Positions 44,133-52,323 of a DNA stretch of 64,000 bases are shown in pieces. Made by a program: the position numbers and the translations under genes. Each line of letters starts with the position of its first letter. Positions within the stretch are counted from its first letter, which is position 1. The notes beneath the pieces are model-generated. The model was not told the origin of the DNA, searched no databases, and was given only the letters and a program-made list of their open reading frames with translations. The DNA is from Fimbriimonadaceae bacterium (GTDB lineage: Bacteria; Armatimonadota; Fimbriimonadia; Fimbriimonadales; Fimbriimonadaceae), in the NCBI GenBank assembly GCA_019638795.1, contig JAHBTB010000005.1, positions 62,001 through 126,000 of the forward strand. Direction: 5' to 3'.

Positions 44133-44138
44133 ATTGTA
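44133..44138 (-). promoter_or_regulatory. -10 box of asnS, probable leaderless transcript
   Basis: TACAAT on the minus strand, 8 bases before the asnS ATG at 44124, with no Shine-Dalgarno sequence between. Transcription would start about at the A of ATG. Confidence 0.5.
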
Positions 44139-44188
44139 CATGGGCCCCAACCCTGAGGCCGGGGCGTGCTCATTTGTCGGTCCCGGCG

Positions 44189-44194
44189 TAGAAT
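44189..44194 (+). promoter_or_regulatory. -10 box of the proteasome-alpha-like gene, probable leaderless transcript
   Basis: TAGAAT 10 bases before the ATG at 44205, with no ribosome-binding site. It sits in the 80-base gap shared with the divergent asnS promoter. Confidence 0.45.
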
Positions 44195-44204
44195 CGTCCA
44201 GAAC

Positions 44205-44897
44205 ATGATGACGCCCTACGACTGGCAGGAAGGCATCGGCCACCGCGCCCAGTACATCGAGTCCCGCCTGCAGAGCGGCGTGCCGGTCGCGGCCGTCAGC
44301 ATCCCCGAAGGCGTCTTAGTGGCGACCTACCGGGGCCATGCCCGCAAAGTCTTCGAAGTGTACGACCGCCTCGTCTATTCGGCGGTCGGGCTCCAGAGCG
44401 ACGTCGAGGCCCTGCGGGTGGCCGCCGTCGACTTCTGCCACCAGGAGGGCTACGCCCGAAGCGAGGCCGACGTCTCGGTCCAGCGGGTGGCGACGGCACT
44501 CTCCGCCCCGGTCAAGCGCGCCTTCGCCGACTTCTCCATGGCCCCCCTCATCCTCCGGTGCCTTTTCGCCGAGGTCGACGACTCCCCCGACAAGGACCGC
44601 TACTACAAGCTCGACTACGACGGCGACTATTCCGTCCGGCGTTATGGGGCGGTCGTCGCCGGTAGCGCCGACGCTTACGACACCCTCCACCAGAAGCTCA
44701 AGGACGACGACTTCACCGAGATGAAACTGGACGACGCCCTGGCCAACTTGCGCGAGGCGGTCCTTGTCGCCATGGACCCTGACGGGAGCAAGGCCCGCGA
44801 CGGCGAACTCCCCGAGCTCACGTTTGAGGCCGCCCTACTGGAGCGCGGGGCCGACAAGGCCCGCCGGTTCCGCCTACTGGCCGGGGCGGTTGACTGA
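44205..44897 (+). CDS. Proteasome alpha-subunit-like protein (PrcA-like, Ntn fold)
   Basis: A 230-aa protein that follows actinobacterial PrcA block by block. An N-terminal helix (about residues 4-24, WQEGIGHRAQYIESRL) resembles the alpha-type H0 helix. Then come VPVAAVSIPEGVLVATY, ARKVFEVYDRLVYSAVGLQSD (compare the KVxELYDRxxFAAxG pattern of PrcA), VDFCHQEGYARSEADVSVQRVA, PLILRCLFAEV, and YKLDYDGDYSVRRYGAVVAG. There is no propeptide followed by a catalytic Thr1, so it should be a non-catalytic alpha-type ring subunit. No beta subunit, ring ATPase, Pup-like modifier, Dop or PafA is in the window. A GTG at 44166 is a weaker start. Its 3' end overlaps the convergent gene by 24 bases. Confidence 0.8.
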   Translation: MMTPYDWQEGIGHRAQYIESRLQSGVPVAAVSIPEGVLVATYRGHARKVFEVYDRLVYSAVGLQSDVEALRVAAVDFCHQEGYARSEADVSVQRVATALSAPVKRAFADFSMAPLILRCLFAEVDDSPDKDRYYKLDYDGDYSVRRYGAVVAGSADAYDTLHQKLKDDDFTEMKLDDALANLREAVLVAMDPDGSKARDGELPELTFEAALLERGADKARRFRLLAGAVD

Positions 44898-45653
44898 CCC
44901 GCCCCCAGGTCGACGCACCAACCGGCGCGTGTCGCCCTCCATCACCGTCCAGCCCCACCGGTCGAACTCCTCCAACCACGCCACGGCGACGCGCCGGGAG
45001 ACGCCGGTCGCGTCACGCCACTCGCCCAGGCTGAATTCCCCGGCGCCGAACAACTCGCCGGTCCGTCTCGCGACCGACTCCGCGGTGTCCCGGGGCACGG
45101 CGACCATACCGACTTGGACAAGGTCGCCCGACGCCACCCCGACCCTCAAAATGTCCTCGACGGCAGGCCGCGGCAAACCCATGTCTGCGGCCAGAGACTT
45201 GGCGTCGGGTGCGTCAAGCCCGTAACCGACCAGGGCGTCCTTGACCTTGGCAAGCAGCTTCTCTTGACGGTCTGACAAGCGGGGGCGAAACGAGGCCAAG
45301 GCCGCCATGCCGTCCGTGACGCGGACACGGCCCTCGCTTTGTAACCGTTCGCAACCGCGGAGGGACGGCTTCGACCCCCAGGCAAGGCCGGCGGTCTCAG
45401 CGACGGCTTGGGGTGGCCAACCGAACTGGCGGTCGTCCCGGGCGTGCAAAGAGTCGATGGCGGCGAGCAGGCGTGCGGAACAGCTTTGCCACGCAAAGGG
45501 AGTCAACCAAAGGCCGGCCAAGCTGACCAACTGGCCCGAGGCTTTGGCGCGTTCGAGGTCGGCGGCCACGTCGCGACCGGCAGCGGCGGCCAGGCTGGCG
45601 GTCATCACCCCTTCGGGGTGTCGGGCGGCCTCCGCGACGACGTCAAACCTCAT
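44874..45653 (-). CDS. Stand-alone SelB C-terminal winged-helix protein (259 aa)
   Basis: The sequence corresponds to the tandem winged-helix part of the selenocysteine elongation factor SelB without the GTPase and EF-Tu-like domains. Matching blocks are ASGQLVSLAGLWLTP and ARLLAAIDSLHARDDRQFGWP (WH1-2 region), LSDRQEKLLAKVKDAL plus SLAADMGLPRPAVEDILR (WH3), and FSLGEWRDATGVSRRVAVAW followed by LEEFDRWGWT and EGDTRRL (WH4, the SECIS-RNA-binding domain in true SelB). The start at ATG 45653 overlaps the asparaginase TGA, supporting an intact short gene rather than a random frame. It could be a separate RNA/DNA-binding protein, half of a split SelB, or a decaying selB remnant. No selA, selD or tRNA-Sec is seen here. 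Confidence 0.75.
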   Translation of the reverse strand: MRFDVVAEAARHPEGVMTASLAAAAGRDVAADLERAKASGQLVSLAGLWLTPFAWQSCSARLLAAIDSLHARDDRQFGWPPQAVAETAGLAWGSKPSLRGCERLQSEGRVRVTDGMAALASFRPRLSDRQEKLLAKVKDALVGYGLDAPDAKSLAADMGLPRPAVEDILRVGVASGDLVQVGMVAVPRDTAESVARRTGELFGAGEFSLGEWRDATGVSRRVAVAWLEEFDRWGWTVMEGDTRRLVRRPGGGSVNRPGQ

Positions 45654-46549
45654 GCCTCGTCGGCGACCTGCTCGAAGTGGTGGCAAGAGAGGGCTCCGTC
45701 TTGCCACACCCACAAGTCGAACTCTCCGGTCGTCACCCCCGCGCCAAAGCCGCCGCTTCGGTCCAGGGCGATCACGACGCAGATCGTCTCCCGGCTGGCC
45801 GGTTGGCGACGGCGCATGTGGCGGGCGACCTCTTCGCAAGCCTCCTGGGCGGTCATCCCCGCCGCCATGTTCCGGACGGCGCGGTACGACGCGCAGGCTT
45901 TCCACAGCTCCTCTCCTAATCCGGTCGCCCCGGCGGCACCCGCCTCGTCGTCGGCGTAAATCCCCGCCCCGACGATCGGTGAGTCACCGACCCGTCCCGG
46001 CACCTTGAACGGCATCCCGCTTGTCGAGCTCGCCGCGACAAACTTACCGTCCTGCAGCCCCAACATGGTCACGGTGTCGTGGGGCGGCTCTGGACGCCCG
46101 TCCGCGGCCGTGTGGACGTAGGCTTTGGCCCGTTCCGGCGAGACCAGGTACTCGCGGTAGCGCCGACAAACTTCCTCGGTCACCAAGTTCTCCGGCACGT
46201 GACCGTGCTGGATGGCGAACCGGCGGGCCTGGTCCCCCGCCAACATGACGTGCGGCGTGGTTTCCATCACCTTGCGGGCGACCGAGATGACGGGCACGAT
46301 CCCCCGGACGGCGCACACCGCCCCCGCCGACAGGTCGTCACCCCGCATCACTGAGGCGTCGAGCTCCAACTCTCCGTCCATGTTGGGGACTGACCCTCGC
46401 CCGATCGCGATCAGTTCGGCGTCGTCTTCCGCCGCAGCAAGGCCGGTCTCGATGGCGTCAAGAAGGTTGCCGGACTCGGCCAACTTGGCCCCGGCCGCGC
46501 CGATGGTGACCTCGCCTGGTCGGTGCCAGGTGGCGAGCATTGTGGTCAT
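45650..46549 (-). CDS. Asparaginase-2/aspartylglucosaminidase-family Ntn hydrolase
   Basis: A 299-aa precursor of the Thr-type Ntn hydrolases (family T2). GSVPNMDGELELDASVMRGD, then AGAVCAVRGIVPVISVARKV, then TPHVMLAGDQARRFA are family blocks of the alpha chain. The self-cleavage site and nucleophile are at HDTVTMLGLQ (Thr near residue 180 becomes the new N-terminus). The substrate-site block GRVGDSPIVGAGIYADDEAGAAGATGLGE follows. It should hydrolyse beta-aspartyl or N-glycosyl-asparagine amide bonds. Start at ATG 46549 (ATG 46540 also possible), with a TAGGCT hexamer 7 bases upstream. Coupled by ATGA overlap to the SelB-C-like gene. Confidence 0.92.
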   Translation of the reverse strand: MTTMLATWHRPGEVTIGAAGAKLAESGNLLDAIETGLAAAEDDAELIAIGRGSVPNMDGELELDASVMRGDDLSAGAVCAVRGIVPVISVARKVMETTPHVMLAGDQARRFAIQHGHVPENLVTEEVCRRYREYLVSPERAKAYVHTAADGRPEPPHDTVTMLGLQDGKFVAASSTSGMPFKVPGRVGDSPIVGAGIYADDEAGAAGATGLGEELWKACASYRAVRNMAAGMTAQEACEEVARHMRRRQPASRETICVVIALDRSGGFGAGVTTGEFDLWVWQDGALSCHHFEQVADEA

Positions 46550-46855
46550 TGGCGCGAGCCTACCGCCCGCCGGTCGGCGACGCATAGGTCATGACGGCTC
46601 GCCCGGCACGTTGGCCATTTTATCCATCAATGTTTGTTTGTTTAGGCACTAATACCAGGCCAGTAAATATACCGATACGACTTAGCGATTCGCTATGAGT
46701 TACCAATGTCCGTGTATTTACCAGGTTAGAACCATACCAGCATCTTTGACAGGAACGGCCTGAAGGCATGGGCCGACCTGAAAGCATGGAAGTGCGTCTG
46801 GGACGACGCATCCTCACGGGGCGCACCCTGGGGGTCCAGTTCAGGGAAGAAAAAC
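46550..46855. promoter_or_regulatory. AT-rich intergenic region upstream of flagellin with TACCA repeats
   Basis: A 306-base gap between the divergent asparaginase gene and flagellin. Bases 46617-46745 are much richer in A+T than the surroundings. They include a TGTTTGTTTGTTTA tract (46631-46644) and four copies of TACCA (46653, 46701, 46719, 46735). ACCGATAC at 46671 resembles a sigma-28 -10 element (GCCGATAA) but lacks a properly spaced TAAA. The remaining 110 bases before the ATG contain a direct repeat of CTGAAGGCATGG/CTGAAAGCATGG and end in an AGGGAAG ribosome-binding site. No gene is seen. Confidence 0.45.
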
Positions 46856-48244
46856 ATGTCATTCAGGATCAACACCAACGTTAACGCCATGACGGCGTAT
46901 CGCAGCCTGTCGCAGACCGGCAACCAGCTCGCGACTTCCGTCCAGCGTTTGTCGACCGGCCTCCGCATCAACAGCGGTGCCGACGACCCGTCCGGCTTGA
47001 TCGCTTCTGAGGGTTACAAGGCCCAGATCTCTGGTCTGGACACGGCTATCCGCAACAACCAGAACGCGACCAACTACGCCAAGACCGCCGAGGGCGCTCT
47101 CTCCGAGGTCTCGCGTCTTCTGCAAGACGCCCGGTCGCTCGCCATCGCCAACGGTGACGGCTCGCTCGACGCCACGCAGAAGCAGGCGAACCAGACGCAG
47201 CTCAGCAACATCGTCGACTCGATCAACCGCATCGCCTCGTCCACCCAGTTCGGTAGCAAGTCTGTTCTGGACGGCAGCGCCGGCGTCGTGAGCTCGGTGT
47301 CGAAGGGTGCGAACATCAGCAAAATCAGCTTTGGTGGGACGTTCGGTGGTTCGTCCGTTTCGACGTCGCAAGCCGTCGACATCAACGTGACCACCGCCGC
47401 AACCCAAGCGACCGGAACGGGTGCGATCACCCACACCGCCGCCACCGACACGGTCGGTGCGGGCTCGTTCACCTTGAACGGCAAGGTGTTCACCACCACG
47501 GCCACGACGACCCAGCAGGACGTCGTCGACATGATCAACGCGGCGACCGGCGACACCGGCGTCAGCGCGGAGATCTCGGCGAACGCCGTCAAGCTGACCA
47601 ACGTCAACTACGGCAGCGACTATCACGTGACCCTGGCTGACGCGAACAGCATCATCCAGACTGCCGGCACGGCCATCGACAACAAGGGTGTCGACGCCGT
47701 CGCCACCGTCACGCTCGCCACCAGCGGCACGACCGCGTCCTTCAACAAGGGTAAGGGCCTGAGCCTGAAGGACTCCAGCGGCAACTCGATCACCCTCACC
47801 GCGGGCGGCAACGCCACCGGTTCGGTGACGGGCGTCGGCTACCTGGCCGTCGGCAACGCATCGTTCCAGATCGGCGGCAACGCGGGTCAGACCGCCCAAC
47901 TCGCCATCGGCAAGTTCGACGCGTCGACTTTGGGTGTCGGCTCGCTGGACATCACGGGATCGAGCATGGACACGGCGATCAACGCGATCGACGCGGCCAT
48001 CTCGACGGTGAGCAGCGCCCGTGGCGACATCGGCTCGTTCATCAAGAACACCCTGGAGACCCAGGTGCGCAGCCTTGGCGTCGCCAAGGAAAACATGAGC
48101 GCGGCCAACTCGACGATCAGCGAGATCGACGTCGCTGAAGAGATGACGCAGTACACGAAGCTGCAGATCCTTCAGCAGTCCGGTCTCTCGGTCCTGGCCC
48201 AGGCCAACCAAGGCCCGCAGGCCGTCCTCTCGCTCCTCCGCTAA
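46856..48244 (+). CDS. fliC: Flagellin
   Basis: A 462-aa flagellar filament subunit. The conserved N-terminal D0/D1 begins MSFRINTNVNAMTAYRSLSQ, with SVQRLSTGLRINSGADDPSG and QKQANQTQLSNIVDSINRIA. The conserved C-terminal D1/D0 has NTLETQVRSLGVAKENMSAA, EMTQYTKLQILQQSGLSVLA and ends in VLSLLR. The central 200 or so residues are a Thr/Ser/Ala/Gly-rich D2/D3 region exposed on the filament surface, with many possible O-glycosylation sites. No other flagellar structural genes are in the window, so this is a detached flagellin locus. A terminator follows, and GT41 glycosyltransferases lie directly beyond it on the other strand. Confidence 0.97.
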   Translation: MSFRINTNVNAMTAYRSLSQTGNQLATSVQRLSTGLRINSGADDPSGLIASEGYKAQISGLDTAIRNNQNATNYAKTAEGALSEVSRLLQDARSLAIANGDGSLDATQKQANQTQLSNIVDSINRIASSTQFGSKSVLDGSAGVVSSVSKGANISKISFGGTFGGSSVSTSQAVDINVTTAATQATGTGAITHTAATDTVGAGSFTLNGKVFTTTATTTQQDVVDMINAATGDTGVSAEISANAVKLTNVNYGSDYHVTLADANSIIQTAGTAIDNKGVDAVATVTLATSGTTASFNKGKGLSLKDSSGNSITLTAGGNATGSVTGVGYLAVGNASFQIGGNAGQTAQLAIGKFDASTLGVGSLDITGSSMDTAINAIDAAISTVSSARGDIGSFIKNTLETQVRSLGVAKENMSAANSTISEIDVAEEMTQYTKLQILQQSGLSVLAQANQGPQAVLSLLR

Positions 48245-48267
48245 GCCGGAACTGCGTCGGGACATTC

Positions 48268-48297
48268 GGATCCCTCTCGGCATGCCGGGAGGGATCC
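48268..48297. terminator. Bidirectional terminator between flagellin and the TPR-GT41 gene
   Basis: A nearly perfect inverted repeat: GGATCCCTC pairs with GAGGGATCC and the inner CGGC with GCCG, about 14 base pairs with one G-U and a tiny loop. It lies 23 bases after the flagellin stop and 8 bases from the stop of the convergent gene. T-richness on either side is modest. Confidence 0.65.
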
Positions 48298-48304
48298 TCA
48301 TTTG

Positions 48305-50506
48305 TCACAGTGAGTCAAGACCGTTGACGAAAGCCCGGGCGAACCCGGCGGCGTCGCACAGGGGGGACACCATGAGGGCGGGCCGCAACTCGCCGCGGAG
48401 GTCGCGGAGCCTGACCGGGTCTTGGGCAAGGCCCACCGCCTTGGAGACGTAGTCTTCACGGGTCGCCGCGACCAGGTCGGAGTGTCCGACGTGGCGGAGC
48501 ATCGCCGCCGACATGCGTCCGACAAACCCTGGCTCTTCCAAGGTGACGACGGGCAAGCCCATCCACAGGCCCTCGACGGTCGTCGTTGCCCCTCCGTAGG
48601 GGAACGGGTCCAACAGCATGTCAATCTGGTTGTGGACCACAAAGTGGGCGTTCCAGCTCGTCGTCCCCAGGAACACGACCCGCTCCATGCCGATGCCGTG
48701 CTCCTCGAACCATCGCAGGTACTGGGCTCGCGCCGACTTGGAACTGTAAGCCCTGGACTTGAGGACGATCCGCGAACCCGGGACTCCGTTCATCACTGCG
48801 GCGAAGGCAGCGACAACTTCCTGGTTGACCTTTTTCGAATGGTTCAGGCACCCGAACGTGAACGGGTGGCCCTTCTCGTGCGGGGGCTTCGCGACGGAGA
48901 GGTCGACCTCGGCAGGAGCCTTGAAGCAAAGCCAGGGCGCGTCGAGCCGGACGACTTTCTCAGCATAGTACGGGTCGTCGGCGGGCGGCGTGACATACCG
49001 GTCGCCCAGCAAAGCGTCGATCTGGGTCATGCCGACCGTGCCCGAGAAGCCAAGCCATGTGACCTGGACCGGTGCGGCACGCTCGGCGAAGATGTCCAGC
49101 CGGTTCCCGGCGGTGTGGCCGGAGAGGTCGACGAGCACATCGACCTTGTCTTCTTGGACCAGCTGAGCCGCCGTGGCCGAGTCAAGTCCGATGACCCTGC
49201 GCCACTGGGCTGTGTGCGCCTTCAACCGCTCGGTGACGGCGTCCTCCTGGCCGGTGTTCGAATAGACACATGCCTCGACGCCGCACTCGGCGAGATGCTC
49301 AAAGAGCGGCTCGACGAACCGTCCGACCGGGTGGCTCCACAGGTCGCTGCTGACAAATCCGATCCGCCGCACCGCCGACTTTCGGCGCCGGCCGACCACC
49401 TCACGCCCGGGCAGAAGCCGCGCGAAGCCGCGCGCTTTCTCCAGGACCAACTCTGGGCCGGCGCCCGGCGTGTATTGCGCGGCCATGACGACGTTGCTGG
49501 CGATTTCTCGATACGTCGGGTCTAGTTCCAGGGCACGCTGGAAACACCGGGACGCCTGCTCCGGTTGGCCGAGGTCCAGGTGGATGTTCCCCAGGCAGTT
49601 GTGGGCCTCGGGCAAGCGGGGGTCGAGTTCCAGGGCCGTCTTGCACGCGCCGACTGCCTCGTCCAGTTGGCCAAGTTCCCGCAGGGCCCGCGCCCGGCCA
49701 CAATTTGCCCCGGCATGGTCCGGCGCCAGCTTCACCGCGTGGATCGACGCCTCGAGGGCCGCAGCCGGCTTTCCCATGTCCAGGTTGGCCTGGGCCAGAT
49801 TGCTGAACGCAGGGGCATAGGTCGGGTCGAACCGCACGGCGACCATGAATGCGTCGACCGCCCCGGGGGTGTTTCCCATCGCCGCCAGGGACAGTCCGTA
49901 AATGTTGGCGGCCCGGGCGTTGCGAGGTTTGGCTGCCATCGCCTTCTGGGCCGCGCCCATGGCGTCCACGTATTGCTCCAGGTCAAAGAGCACCTTGGCC
50001 AGGTTCGTGAGGGCGTCGGCATGGCCCGCGTCGAGCCGCACGACTCGCCGATACGCCTCGGCGGCCTCCTGGGCCCGGTCGGTCGCACCCAAGAGGTTGC
50101 CCCGGTTGTAGAGGGCGTCGACCGCGTCAGGGTCGATGACCAGGGCTTGGTCGAAGCAGGCCATCGCCCGCTGCATGTGGCCGGTGTTCTGGAACGCCGT
50201 CCCCAAGTTCGTCCATGCCCCCACGTTACGGGGCGAGGCCTTGGTCGCCTCTTCCAGGTAGTTGATCGCCTCAGACGGGCGTTTGAGTTGGATCAGGGCG
50301 GCACCGGTGAGCGCAAGGGCGTCGCCGTTCTTCGGGTCGGACAAGAGTGCCTGCAGGTACACCGCCAGGGCCCCGGCGACGTCACCGGCTTGGTGCTTGG
50401 CCAATCCCGTGCCCACGAGTCCGTCGGCGGCGCTCGGTTTTGGCTTGCCGCCCGGTCGCACCGCTAGTTTGTGGTGGCTTTTCATGCCTTGCTGACCCCG
50501 GTACAT
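48305..50506 (-). CDS. TPR-GT41 O-GlcNAc-transferase-like glycosyltransferase (733 aa)
   Basis: About nine tetratricopeptide repeats (residues about 25-340; for example AWTNLGTAFQNTGHMQRAMA and ALYNRGNLLGATDRAQEAAE) precede a SPINDLY/OGT-type GT-B catalytic domain (family GT41). Catalytic-domain hallmarks are DVLVDLSGHTAGNRLDIFA, APVQVTWLGFSGTVGMTQID, FGCLNHSKKVN, and LLDPFPYGGATTTVEGLWMG followed by a GRMSAAML element that binds UDP-sugar. It should add a single sugar to Ser/Thr. Location beside the flagellin gene suggests the filament protein as substrate, as for TPR-type FlmG in Caulobacter (inference). ATG 50485 is an alternative start with a closer AAGG sequence. The next GT41 gene ends 25 bases upstream. 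Confidence 0.93.
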   Translation of the reverse strand: MYRGQQGMKSHHKLAVRPGGKPKPSAADGLVGTGLAKHQAGDVAGALAVYLQALLSDPKNGDALALTGAALIQLKRPSEAINYLEEATKASPRNVGAWTNLGTAFQNTGHMQRAMACFDQALVIDPDAVDALYNRGNLLGATDRAQEAAEAYRRVVRLDAGHADALTNLAKVLFDLEQYVDAMGAAQKAMAAKPRNARAANIYGLSLAAMGNTPGAVDAFMVAVRFDPTYAPAFSNLAQANLDMGKPAAALEASIHAVKLAPDHAGANCGRARALRELGQLDEAVGACKTALELDPRLPEAHNCLGNIHLDLGQPEQASRCFQRALELDPTYREIASNVVMAAQYTPGAGPELVLEKARGFARLLPGREVVGRRRKSAVRRIGFVSSDLWSHPVGRFVEPLFEHLAECGVEACVYSNTGQEDAVTERLKAHTAQWRRVIGLDSATAAQLVQEDKVDVLVDLSGHTAGNRLDIFAERAAPVQVTWLGFSGTVGMTQIDALLGDRYVTPPADDPYYAEKVVRLDAPWLCFKAPAEVDLSVAKPPHEKGHPFTFGCLNHSKKVNQEVVAAFAAVMNGVPGSRIVLKSRAYSSKSARAQYLRWFEEHGIGMERVVFLGTTSWNAHFVVHNQIDMLLDPFPYGGATTTVEGLWMGLPVVTLEEPGFVGRMSAAMLRHVGHSDLVAATREDYVSKAVGLAQDPVRLRDLRGELRPALMVSPLCDAAGFARAFVNGLDSL

Positions 50507-50531
50507 TTATCGGGGACTGCCGGGGAGATGA

Positions 50532-52256
50532 TTAGGGTCGGGTCGCCGACCAGGTCGCCGCCACGACATCCCCGAAGGCGTCGGCGAACCGTCGGGCGTC
50601 GAAGAGCACTGACCCGGCAAGCTCGTCGCGCAGGGTCGCCCGGGCCGACTCAAGGCCCGCAGGTGAGCGAGCCAAATCGACCGCCTTGGCGACATACTCG
50701 TCGGCCGAGCCGGTCACCAGCCCACCCAGTCCCGCGTGGTGGAGCAGGCTCCCCGTCATCCGAGAAGCGTAGCTACGACCCGCCAAGGTCAGCACCGGTG
50801 TCCCGGCCCTCAGGGCGTCCATCGTCGTCGTCGCGCCGTTGTAGGGGAACGAGTCGAGACAAAGGTCAAGCCCGGACAGGAAGGCCTCATGCTCGTCCGG
50901 GGGGAGTGCGCCGACAAACTCCACCCTTGACATGTCGACGCCGGCGGCGCCCATCACGCCACGGACGCGGGCGCGGAACAGTTCGCTGTCCGACGTGCCG
51001 TACTTGAAACAAACCTTGGCGTCACGTGCCGAGACGAGGACGCGTCCGACCGCGTCCAGAAAGCTGTCACTCAGCTTGGCCGGGTTGTTGGTGACGCCGA
51101 TCCTCAGCCCACTCTGTCCCGCCCGGGCCGGAAGTGCGGCAAGGGGCCCGTCGACGAGGAAGGCGGTGTCCAAGCGCGCCAAAGACTCCGTCGCCAGTCG
51201 CTCCAAGCCCTCGGGAAAGACAAAGTGGTCGCCGATGAACCAGTCCATTGCCGGCAGGCCGGTCGTCGAAGAATAGCCGAGCCACGTGGCCTGGACCGGA
51301 GCCGGGCGGAGGGCAAAGGCGTCGAGCCGGTTGGAGGCGGTGTGGCCGCTCAGGTCCACCAGGTAGTCGACCCCGTCACGGCGGACTTGGTCGGCGACCT
51401 CGGCCGCCCCGAGACCGACGACACTGCGCCACTCCACCGGGAGCGACCGGAACCGCTCCGTCATCGAGTCATCCGATGGGTTGTTGGAATACAGGACGAC
51501 TCGCCTCTCGCGGCAAAACTCGGTGATGAAGGGCAGGACAAACCGCCCCACCGGATGCCCGCGAAAGTCTCCCGAGACAAAGCCGACCGTTTCTGGTGTC
51601 CCCCGCATCGGTGGCCGGGGCGGGGCCGGGAACGTCGAGCCCCAGTGGCGGTGGGCGGCGACAACTTCCTCGGGCGACAGCCCTTCGTCGTAGAGAAGCG
51701 CGAAGAGGTAGCTCTGTGAAAGGGCGGTCTCACGCGGCTCCAGCCGGACCGCCTCACGGAAGGCGGCGCCGGCCTCGCCCATGGCTCCGACGCCTTGGAG
51801 GGCGACGGCCTGGTTCAAGTGGGCAAGGGCGTAGCCCGGGGCCAGTCTGACCGCTTCGGAGGCATGCCGAAACGCCCCGTCAAGGTGGTGTCGCCCGCGC
51901 AACGCCACCGATAGGTTGTTGTGGGCGACGGCACTTTGGGGATCCAGGGCAACGGCCCGCCTGGCCGCCTCTTCACATCCCTTCAAATCCCGCGAGGCCA
52001 AGCAGGCGTTGGCCAGGTTCGTCCAGCTTTCGGCGTCGTCTGGATCCAATTCGCAGGCACGTCGCAGGAGTTTGGAACCTCGTCCGAGGGCTCCGGTCTG
52101 GCAAAGGGCGACGCCGAGCCCCTTGTGGGCCAAGGCGTCACGCGGGTTTGCGGAAAGCACCTGCCGGTACAGGGCCGTCGCACCGTCAAGGTCGCCCGCC
52201 CCATGGCGCGTGAAGGCTTCAGCGAGCAAAGTCCCCAGATCCAGGGCGGCGTCCAT
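50532..52256 (-). CDS. Second TPR-GT41 glycosyltransferase (574 aa)
   Basis: A paralogue of the neighbouring gene with a shorter TPR array (about four repeats, residues 10-185, such as AHNNLSVALRGRHHLDGAFR). The GT41 catalytic domain carries YLVDLSGHTASNRLDAFALR, PVQATWLGYSSTTGLPAMDW, and LDSFPYNGATTTMDALRAG followed by SRMTGSLLHH. The GTxG of the usual WLGYxGTxG motif is replaced by STTG. ATG 52256 was preferred to the adjacent GTG at 52259. Likely co-transcribed with the 733-aa paralogue, 25 bases between. Two enzymes could act on different sites or sugars of the same acceptor. Confidence 0.92.
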   Translation of the reverse strand: MDAALDLGTLLAEAFTRHGAGDLDGATALYRQVLSANPRDALAHKGLGVALCQTGALGRGSKLLRRACELDPDDAESWTNLANACLASRDLKGCEEAARRAVALDPQSAVAHNNLSVALRGRHHLDGAFRHASEAVRLAPGYALAHLNQAVALQGVGAMGEAGAAFREAVRLEPRETALSQSYLFALLYDEGLSPEEVVAAHRHWGSTFPAPPRPPMRGTPETVGFVSGDFRGHPVGRFVLPFITEFCRERRVVLYSNNPSDDSMTERFRSLPVEWRSVVGLGAAEVADQVRRDGVDYLVDLSGHTASNRLDAFALRPAPVQATWLGYSSTTGLPAMDWFIGDHFVFPEGLERLATESLARLDTAFLVDGPLAALPARAGQSGLRIGVTNNPAKLSDSFLDAVGRVLVSARDAKVCFKYGTSDSELFRARVRGVMGAAGVDMSRVEFVGALPPDEHEAFLSGLDLCLDSFPYNGATTTMDALRAGTPVLTLAGRSYASRMTGSLLHHAGLGGLVTGSADEYVAKAVDLARSPAGLESARATLRDELAGSVLFDARRFADAFGDVVAATWSATRP

Positions 52257-52323
52257 CACCCCTTACCATCGGTCGGCTCGGGATTCTTCGCCAGCGACCC
52301 GACAATTTCACCAGGACGTACCG

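Noticed and set aside
44205-44897. Assignment as a catalytic proteasome beta subunit or HslV
   Set aside because: No Thr nucleophile after a propeptide; the N-terminal helix and YDR block fit the alpha type.
44874-45905. A longer 343-codon version of the SelB-C-like gene starting at 45905
   Set aside because: The extra N-terminal residues are low-complexity shadow of the asparaginase gene; the ATG at 45653 gives a clean ATGA overlap.
46671-46678. Sigma-28 promoter for flagellin
   Set aside because: Only the -10 half (ACCGATAC) is plausible; no TAAA at about 15 bases, so not annotated as a promoter.
46620-46862. A short minus-strand frame of 80 codons upstream of flagellin
   Set aside because: No ribosome-binding site or similarity, and it lies in the AT-rich regulatory block.
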